Below, in pieces: positions 13,876-19,012 of a stretch of 19,012 nt of DNA. Under the pieces are notes generated by a model. That model had not been told where the DNA came from, did not search any database, and worked only from the letters and a program-made list of their open reading frames with translations. The DNA is taken from the NCBI GenBank assembly GCA_963933885.1, contig CAWVWF010000047.1, forward strand, positions 1 through 19,012. Direction: 5' to 3'. This DNA is from CAWVWF01 sp963933885 (GTDB taxonomy: Bacteria > Bacteroidota > Bacteroidia > Flavobacteriales_C > GCA-002722245). Numbering within the stretch: position 1 is the stretch's first letter; each line of letters starts with the position of its first letter. A program made the translations under genes and the position numbers.

Positions 13876-15426
13876 TTATAGATTAAACTTTATACCTTGT
13901 GCTAAAGGGACAGTGTCACTATAATTTATAGTATTAGTTTGCCTACGCATATACACTTTCCAAGCATCTGATCCAGACTCTCTTCCTCCTCCAGTATCTT
14001 TTTCTCCTCCAAATGCTCCACCTATCTCAGCACCTGAAGTTCCAATATTTACATTTGCAATTCCACAATCAGATCCTGCTTGTGACAAAAACTTCTCTGC
14101 TTCTTTAACATTACTCGTCATTATAGCTGACGATAAACCTTGAGGAACTCCATTTTGCAGTTCAAATGCTTCTTCTAAAGTATCATATTTAATTAAGTAA
14201 AGAATAGGAGCAAACGTTTCATGTTGTACTATTTCGTAATCATTCTTCGCTTCTGCAATTGCTGGTAAAACGTAACAACCACTTTCGTAACCTTTACCTT
14301 TTAATACACCTCCTTTAACAAGTAATTTACCACCTTCCTTAACTACCTTTTTTAAAGCAATCTTATACTGCTCTACAGATTCTACATCTATTAAAGGACC
14401 AACATGATTATTTTCATCTAATGGATTCCCAATAGACAATTGATTGTATGCACTTGTTAAAGTTTCTTTTACTTTATTATAAATCGAGGAATGAACTATT
14501 AATCTTCTAGTACTAGTACAACGCTGTCCTGCTGTCCCTACCGCACCGAAAACAGCACCAATTGTAACGACCTTTAGATCGGCACTTGGCGTTACAATTA
14601 TAGCATTATTTCCTCCTAATTCAAGAAGGCTTTTTCCTAATCTTTTTCCAACTGCAGCTGAAACCAATTTCCCCATTCGAGTTGATCCCGTTGCAGAAAC
14701 TAATGGAATTCGAGTATCATTAGATAATAACTCACCAATTTTATAATCACCATTTACCAAACATGAAATTCCTTCTGGTAAACCATTTCTTTTGAAAACT
14801 TCCGCTACTATATTCTGACAAGCAATTGAACAAAGTGGTGTTTTTTCAGAAGGCTTCCAAACACAAACATCCCCACAAATCCAAGCTAAAAAAGTATTCC
14901 AACTCCAAACAGCAACTGGAAAGTTAAATGCAGATATAATTCCAACAACTCCCAATGGATGATACTGTTCATACATCCTATGCTGCTCTCTTTCGGAGTG
15001 CATTGTTAATCCATGTAATTGTCTAGACAATCCAACAGCAAAATCTGCTATGTCAATCATTTCTTGAACTTCACCTAAACCTTCTTGATAACTTTTTCCC
15101 ATTTCAAAGGAAACTAATTTACCAAGTGCTTCTTTATGTTTTCTAAAAGCTTCACCAACCTGTCTGATGATTTCTCCTCTCAGCGGAGCAGGAGTCATTT
15201 TCCAAGTCTTAAATGCCTTTTCAGAAGTCTTTACGACCTTTTGATAATCTTTCTCAGAAGCTGTCGAAATTGTAGCAATTAGAGATCCATCAACTGGAGA
15301 AAAAGATTGGATATCTCCACCTTTTCCTACAAATTTCTTAGAACCGGTACTTACTCCAGAATTCTCATTTTTAATACCTAATTCTTTAAGTGCTTTACGA
15401 ACTCCAAATGTTTTAGAAATGCTCAT
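13876..15426 (-). CDS. amaB: ALDH7-type aldehyde dehydrogenase (aminoadipate semialdehyde DH)
   Basis: NAD(P)-dependent aldehyde dehydrogenase closest to the ALDH7/antiquitin group, which oxidises L-2-aminoadipate 6-semialdehyde (in equilibrium with piperideine-6-carboxylate) in lysine breakdown. Catalytic residues are N168 (SAFNFP), E269 (LELGGNN) and C303 (GQRCTST). The C-terminal GTSGAEIGGAFGGEK and the following GGGRESGSDAWK are hallmarks of this group. At 516 residues the length is usual. It lies 51 bases after the M42 aminopeptidase gene on the same strand with no terminator between, so they may be co-transcribed. The gene symbol is by analogy; other aldehyde substrates are possible. 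Confidence 0.88.
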   Translation of the reverse strand: MSISKTFGVRKALKELGIKNENSGVSTGSKKFVGKGGDIQSFSPVDGSLIATISTASEKDYQKVVKTSEKAFKTWKMTPAPLRGEIIRQVGEAFRKHKEALGKLVSFEMGKSYQEGLGEVQEMIDIADFAVGLSRQLHGLTMHSEREQHRMYEQYHPLGVVGIISAFNFPVAVWSWNTFLAWICGDVCVWKPSEKTPLCSIACQNIVAEVFKRNGLPEGISCLVNGDYKIGELLSNDTRIPLVSATGSTRMGKLVSAAVGKRLGKSLLELGGNNAIIVTPSADLKVVTIGAVFGAVGTAGQRCTSTRRLIVHSSIYNKVKETLTSAYNQLSIGNPLDENNHVGPLIDVESVEQYKIALKKVVKEGGKLLVKGGVLKGKGYESGCYVLPAIAEAKNDYEIVQHETFAPILYLIKYDTLEEAFELQNGVPQGLSSAIMTSNVKEAEKFLSQAGSDCGIANVNIGTSGAEIGGAFGGEKDTGGGRESGSDAWKVYMRRQTNTINYSDTVPLAQGIKFNL

Positions 15427-15477
15427 GATAAAAGGATTTAAAATAAACTACGAGTATAGGTTTAAAAAGTTAATGTT

Positions 15478-16533
15478 CTAAATAGAATATTCCCAATTAT
15501 ATTGATCGATTGTTTTTACACAAGCAACTAATAAATCTAAAGAACCTTGAATATCTGACTTATCACACATTTCAATTACTTGATGAATATGTCTTGTAGG
15601 AATTGAAATTGCTCCTGCAATAGATCCTCCTGCAGTAAATTGCTGTAATGCTTGAGTGTCTGTTCCACCACCAGTAAGAATTTCTGGTTGCCAAGTAATA
15701 TTATTTTTGACTGCTGTTTCTTTCATAAATCTTACCATACGTTGATCACATACAGTTCTTGAATCCATTATTTTAACAGCAGTACCTTTTCCAAGTGTAG
15801 TAATTTTTTCATGATCAGCAGCACCTGGAGTATCGAATGCGATCGTAGTATCTAAACAAATTCCAAAATCAGGCTGAACACTCATAGTAGCAACTTGAGC
15901 GCCTCTGATTCCAATTTCCTCTTGAACCGTAAACACAGCATAAAAGTCATATGGTATCTCTTGTCCTTTCAATATCTTCAAGGCTTCAATCAATATGAAT
16001 ACAGAAACACGGTTATCCAAAGATTTACAGTTTACACAGTTTCCCATTTCAACTAAACCTCTTTCTCTTGTGATTGAATCACCAACAGAAACTAGTTTCT
16101 CAACCTCCTTCTTATTCATTCCTAAGTCGATAAAATAATCGCTCATTTTAGGAACTGTATTTCTTTCTTCAGCAGTCATTACATGGATTGGCTTTGCTCC
16201 CATTGCTCCAAGAACATCTTCCCTACCATGAATAATAACACGCTGAGCAGTTAACGTTTTAGGGTCAAAACCTCCAAGTGTATGGAATTTAACAAATCCT
16301 TCATCAGTAATATCTGTAACAATAAAACCTATTTCATCCATATGGGCAGCAACCATCACTTTTTTTGGTGACTTACCTTTTTTGATGGCAATAACATTCC
16401 CCATATTGTCAACAGAAACCTCGTCAACTAAATCTTTTATTTCTTCTAACACCAATTTTCTTACTCGATCTTCAAATCCTGGAGCACCAGCAACTTCACA
16501 AGTTTTTTTCAATAATTCTATGTTAATTCCCAT
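15478..16533 (-). CDS. M42 family metallopeptidase (aminopeptidase)
   Basis: Cytoplasmic two-metal aminopeptidase of the M42 family (FrvX/YpdE/TET type), which often assembles into large oligomers that shorten peptides from the proteasome or other proteases. Predicted ligands and catalytic residues are H64 (AAHMDEIGF), D173 (SLDNR, bridging), E205-E206 (EEIGIRGA), D228 (CLDTT) and H317 (IPTRHIHQ, where relatives often read RYMHS). The 351 residues are typical. The ATG at 16533 is only 10 bases after the T tract of a perfect terminator that follows pyk, which leaves no room for its own promoter there. Confidence 0.93.
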   Translation of the reverse strand: MGINIELLKKTCEVAGAPGFEDRVRKLVLEEIKDLVDEVSVDNMGNVIAIKKGKSPKKVMVAAHMDEIGFIVTDITDEGFVKFHTLGGFDPKTLTAQRVIIHGREDVLGAMGAKPIHVMTAEERNTVPKMSDYFIDLGMNKKEVEKLVSVGDSITRERGLVEMGNCVNCKSLDNRVSVFILIEALKILKGQEIPYDFYAVFTVQEEIGIRGAQVATMSVQPDFGICLDTTIAFDTPGAADHEKITTLGKGTAVKIMDSRTVCDQRMVRFMKETAVKNNITWQPEILTGGGTDTQALQQFTAGGSIAGAISIPTRHIHQVIEMCDKSDIQGSLDLLVACVKTIDQYNWEYSI

Positions 16534-16543
16534 AATAAATTTT

Positions 16544-16579
16544 AAAAAAAAAGGGTTAGAAAATAAATCCTAACCCTTT
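16544..16579 (-). terminator. Perfect Rho-independent terminator after pyk
   Basis: On the minus strand, AAAGGGTTAG (complement of 16570-16579), a 10-base loop and CTAACCCTTT (complement of 16550-16559) form a perfect 10-bp stem running straight into a T tract (complement of 16544-16552). It starts 17 bases after the pyk stop and ends 10 bases before the M42 start codon. Confidence 0.9.
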
Positions 16580-16596
16580 AAATGAATTTGTATATT

Positions 16597-18018
16597 TTAA
16601 ACTTTACTCAACTGAATTGAGTTTGTTTTTCCTTTTGACTTCAATGGAATAGAAGCAATATTGATAAAGTAATCACCAGTTGTAAGGTAACTTTTGTCAA
16701 CCAATACTTTCTGAATGTCTCCAATGATATCATCAGTTGAAGCATCTTCGTCATAATAGTAAGCTTGAACACCCCAAACTAAACTAAGCATATTTAATAT
16801 TTTCTTATTTGTTGTATAAACAAATGTAATTGCTTTTGGTCTATGTGAAGAAATTTTACAAGCTGTATATCCTGAAACAGTCATCGTTGCAATAGCTTTC
16901 GCTCCAACACTATCTGCTAATTGAACAGCACTTGTACACATCTTATCAGTAATCAATCTAGTTTCCTTAGCGATAGGCGCATAATTGTGATTAAAGATAT
17001 CATCATAAGATTCAACCTTAGTAACGATATTAGTCATCGTTTCAATTACTAAACCTGGATGAGCTCCAACTGAAGTTTCTCCAGAAAGCATTACTGCATC
17101 AGCTCCGTCCATTACTGCATTTGCAACATCATTAACTTCAGCTCTTGACGGCGTAATTCCATCAATCATACTTTCCATCATTTGAGTAGCAACAATGATT
17201 GGTTTAGATGCTTTTAAACACTTCTTAACCATCATCTTTTGTAACAAAGGAACATCTTGATAAGGAACTTCAACTCCTAAATCTCCTCTTGCTACCATGA
17301 TCGCGTCTGTAACCTCAATGATTTCATCAATGTTATCGATCGCCTCAGGCTTCTCAATTTTTGCAATTATTTTTATATCTCTTCCAGCTGCATGAATTAA
17401 TTTTCTTAATTCAATAATATCTTCAGCAGTTCTTACAAATGAAAGTGCTAACCACTCAACGTCTTGTGTAAGAATGAAATCTAAATCTTCTCTATCCTTT
17501 TTAGTTAAAGATGGCAATGAAATTACAGTATTAGGAAGGTTAACTCCTTTTTTACTTTTCAAGATCCCTCCATGTTCAACAATAGCAACAACTTCACTTT
17601 TCCTATCTGTAGATTCAACTCTTACAGCTAGTTTCCCATCATCGATTAAGATTAATTCACCTGGATTAACATCCTGAGCAAATTGAGGGTAAGTCATGTA
17701 TACTTTTTCTGATGTTCCGATACACTCTTCGTTCGTAAAGATAATCTTACTTCCGTTTTTAATCTCACAACCTTCACCAGCCATAACACCAACACGTAAT
17801 TTTGGACCTTGTAAATCCGCTAAAATCGCTAGGTTTGATCCGATCTCTTCATTAACTGATTTGATCATTTCAATATTCGCTTGATGAATACTGTGTTCAC
17901 CGTGAGAAAAATTTAAACGACAAACATTTAAACCTTTTTCGTGCATCTCAATAATAACTTCTTTCGTAGAAGATGCCGGTCCTAAAGTTGCAACTATTTT
18001 TGTTCTCTTTAAGTCCAT
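16597..18018 (-). CDS. pyk: Pyruvate kinase
   Basis: Final step of glycolysis: transfers phosphate from phosphoenolpyruvate to ADP, giving pyruvate and ATP. Landmarks are VATLGPASS (9-17), RLNFSHG (34-40), the active-site signature IIAKIEKPEAIDNIDEI (217-233, with catalytic K220), and MVARGDLGVE (241-250), followed by the C-terminal allosteric-type domain (about 340-473). The length of 473 is standard for the bacterial enzyme. It lies downstream of rnc and the IPExxxVDY gene, the usual Bacteroidetes order, but with a 144-base gap holding inverted repeats and a candidate promoter, so it may be transcribed separately. Confidence 0.97.
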   Translation of the reverse strand: MDLKRTKIVATLGPASSTKEVIIEMHEKGLNVCRLNFSHGEHSIHQANIEMIKSVNEEIGSNLAILADLQGPKLRVGVMAGEGCEIKNGSKIIFTNEECIGTSEKVYMTYPQFAQDVNPGELILIDDGKLAVRVESTDRKSEVVAIVEHGGILKSKKGVNLPNTVISLPSLTKKDREDLDFILTQDVEWLALSFVRTAEDIIELRKLIHAAGRDIKIIAKIEKPEAIDNIDEIIEVTDAIMVARGDLGVEVPYQDVPLLQKMMVKKCLKASKPIIVATQMMESMIDGITPSRAEVNDVANAVMDGADAVMLSGETSVGAHPGLVIETMTNIVTKVESYDDIFNHNYAPIAKETRLITDKMCTSAVQLADSVGAKAIATMTVSGYTACKISSHRPKAITFVYTTNKKILNMLSLVWGVQAYYYDEDASTDDIIGDIQKVLVDKSYLTTGDYFINIASIPLKSKGKTNSIQLSKV

Positions 18019-18062
18019 AATATATATCTTTTAAACTAAATTTCTTGCGTAAAAATAAGAGA

Positions 18063-18070
18063 CAAATATA
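18063..18070 (-). promoter_or_regulatory. Candidate -7 element for pyk
   Basis: On the minus strand, TATATTTG matches TAnnTTTG exactly, 44 bases upstream of the pyk start codon. No convincing -33 TTTG was found at the normal spacing, so an activator could be needed or the match could be chance. Confidence 0.4.
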
Positions 18071-18111
18071 AACAATTCATTTTAGTTAATACATTCTGAT
18101 AGGGTGGAATT

Positions 18112-18158
18112 TAACATATTGATAAATATGTTATAAACAATGGAATACTAACATGTTA
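18112..18158. promoter_or_regulatory. Clustered TAACAT/ATGTTA inverted repeats
   Basis: TAACATATT (18112-18120), spacer GATA, and AATATGTTA (18125-18133) form a perfect 9-bp inverted repeat. Sixteen bases further on, TAACATGTTA (18149-18158) is a perfect 10-bp palindrome. Both are made of the same half-sites, TAACAT and ATGTTA. They lie between the IPExxxVDY stop and the candidate pyk promoter. They could be operators for a dimeric regulator, or, for the first, a weak terminator of the rnc transcript, though no T tract follows on the minus strand. Confidence 0.4.
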
Positions 18159-18162
18159 TAGA

Positions 18163-18579
18163 CTAGAACAATAAATTATGCCTGCTCTTTAATTCCATAG
18201 GGTCTACGATCAACGAAGTTAAAACTACAGACAAACCTCTTATTTGTTGATTAAAATCTTCAAACTCCTCATCTGAAAATGGTCCCCAATATTGCACAAA
18301 ATAATCCATTTGTTTCATCTCAGGAATAAGGTATCCTCCACTACATCTATTAGATATTAAATTGATAGTTGTATGACTCTCCTCATCATCAAACGCATAG
18401 AAACTAAAAAACCCTTGAGTTTTCTTATCCAATTGAAAATCGATATCTTTCAATCTTTCTAGATCAATCTCGAAATGTTTATTTAACGACCATGACAATC
18501 TATAGTCTGGTGCATGGCAGGAAATTCCGATTAATAAAAAATCAAAATCGTATTCTAAATCAAGTGTTAGTTTACCCAT
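18163..18579 (-). CDS. IPExxxVDY family protein
   Basis: Small protein of 138 residues belonging to the Bacteroidetes-specific family named after its IPExxxVDY motif, seen here as IPEMKQMDY at residues 85-93, with methionine in place of valine. The family has no known function, but it is regularly found next to rnc and pyk, as here. No signal peptide or membrane helix is seen. It starts inside the last codons of rnc (8-base overlap), so translation is probably coupled to RNase III. Confidence 0.88.
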   Translation of the reverse strand: MGKLTLDLEYDFDFLLIGISCHAPDYRLSWSLNKHFEIDLERLKDIDFQLDKKTQGFFSFYAFDDEESHTTINLISNRCSGGYLIPEMKQMDYFVQYWGPFSDEEFEDFNQQIRGLSVVLTSLIVDPMELKSRHNLLF

Positions 18580-19012
18580 TTAAAACACCAAGTTCTGTAC
18601 ACAATTTTTCAGCAGCTTTTTGTTCAGCTCCTTTTTTAGATTTATCTCTACCTGTCGTAGTTTGTTTACCGTCTAAAACAATAACAGCCTCAAATTCTTT
18701 AGCTCTTCCTTCACCGTATTCTTGGATGATTTCAAATACTAAATCTTGTTTTTCTTTTTGAGCCCATTCAATAATTCTTGATTTGAAGTTCGTCTCTTCA
18801 TTCTCTAACTTATGTAGAGAAATATTAGGCTCAATTACTTTTTTCAAAAGGAATTTTTCGCAAACTTCTAATCCTTTATCCAAATAGATAGCTCCTATTA
18901 AAGCTTCAAAAGCATTTCCGAAAATGCTTTCTGTTTTTGAATTCTTGTCTAAACGAGCAATAATCAATTCGTTTAGACCAATTTTTACTGCCAATGAATT
19001 TAAAGATTGACG
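18572..19012 (-). CDS. rnc: Ribonuclease III, C-terminal part
   Basis: Cleaves double-stranded RNA and takes part in rRNA and mRNA processing. Only the last 146 residues are in the window; the frame is open to its right edge, so the start and the first RNase III signature are missing. Visible are the second catalytic motif GNAFEALIGAIYLDKG and, after a linker, a double-stranded RNA-binding domain (from about NFKSRIIEWAQ, with KSKKGAEQKAAEKL at its end). At the position of the metal-binding aspartate of E. coli RNase III (D114 in GDTVEA) this protein has asparagine. The key glutamate is kept. Confidence 0.93.
   Translation of the reverse strand, partial: RQSLNSLAVKIGLNELIIARLDKNSKTESIFGNAFEALIGAIYLDKGLEVCEKFLLKKVIEPNISLHKLENEETNFKSRIIEWAQKEKQDLVFEIIQEYGEGRAKEFEAVIVLDGKQTTTGRDKSKKGAEQKAAEKLCTELGVLNG

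Noticed and set aside
13591..13881. Second plus-strand frame within the repeat lipoprotein gene
   Set aside because: It is a shadow of the lysine-rich repeat sequence. The other frame has the signal peptide and regular repeats.
1..19012. CRISPR array, tRNA/rRNA, prophage or transposon
   Set aside because: No regularly spaced direct repeats with spacers, no cloverleaf, and no integrase, transposase or phage structural protein were seen on either strand.

Overview
The window is a low-GC, gene-dense chromosomal stretch from a member of the Bacteroidetes, most likely the order Flavobacteriales. Four things point there. The gene orders prs-rplY(ctc)-pth and rnc-IPExxxVDY-pyk are typical of that group. 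Several intergenic regions carry matches to the Bacteroidetes -7 promoter element TAnnTTTG. Clear Shine-Dalgarno sequences are scarce. Three short lipoproteins have Bacteroidetes-style lipoboxes. Genus cannot be read from the sequence. No tRNA, rRNA, CRISPR array, transposase or phage gene was seen.

Layout. Positions 1-659 hold no convincing gene. They contain a GC-rich palindrome inside a pair of 11-bp inverted repeats, a possible gene relic, and the promoter and leader region of prs. Positions 660-5788 (+) look like one co-directional run: prs, rplY, pth, rsmI, an S4/pseudouridine-synthase paralogue with a degraded active site, and a six-helix membrane GAF/coiled-coil protein, closed by a hairpin at 5790-5811. 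Convergent to it lies a MutS2-type ATPase without its usual Smr domain (5815-7941, -). Divergent from mutS2 come a dCMP deaminase-family protein and an overlapping S41 carboxy-terminal processing protease (8030-10079, +). They are followed on the minus strand by a small unknown protein.

Positions 10494-12098 (-) form a second compact run, read from right to left: unknown acidic 124-aa protein, MazG/HisE-like nucleotide pyrophosphohydrolase, LEA-type-2 lipoprotein, unknown 85-aa protein, and a strong intrinsic terminator. Divergent from it, at 12218-13868 (+), is an overlapping pair of lipoprotein genes: an M28 metallopeptidase, and a very basic protein built almost wholly from 16-17-residue DSYSGG-type repeats. 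That repeat protein is the least familiar gene here.

Positions 13876-19012 (-) read from right to left: rnc (cut by the window edge), an IPExxxVDY protein, pyk, an M42 aminopeptidase and an ALDH7-type aldehyde dehydrogenase. A perfect intrinsic terminator separates pyk from the M42 gene.

Taken together, most of the window is core housekeeping: PRPP synthesis, translation quality, rRNA processing and modification, glycolysis, nucleotide clean-up and proteolysis. No complete new defence or mobile system was found. The points worth a second look are the repeat lipoprotein and its coupled peptidase, the degenerate pseudouridine synthase, the palindromic element upstream of prs, the terminator placed almost on top of the M42 start, and the clustered TAACAT/ATGTTA sites upstream of pyk.
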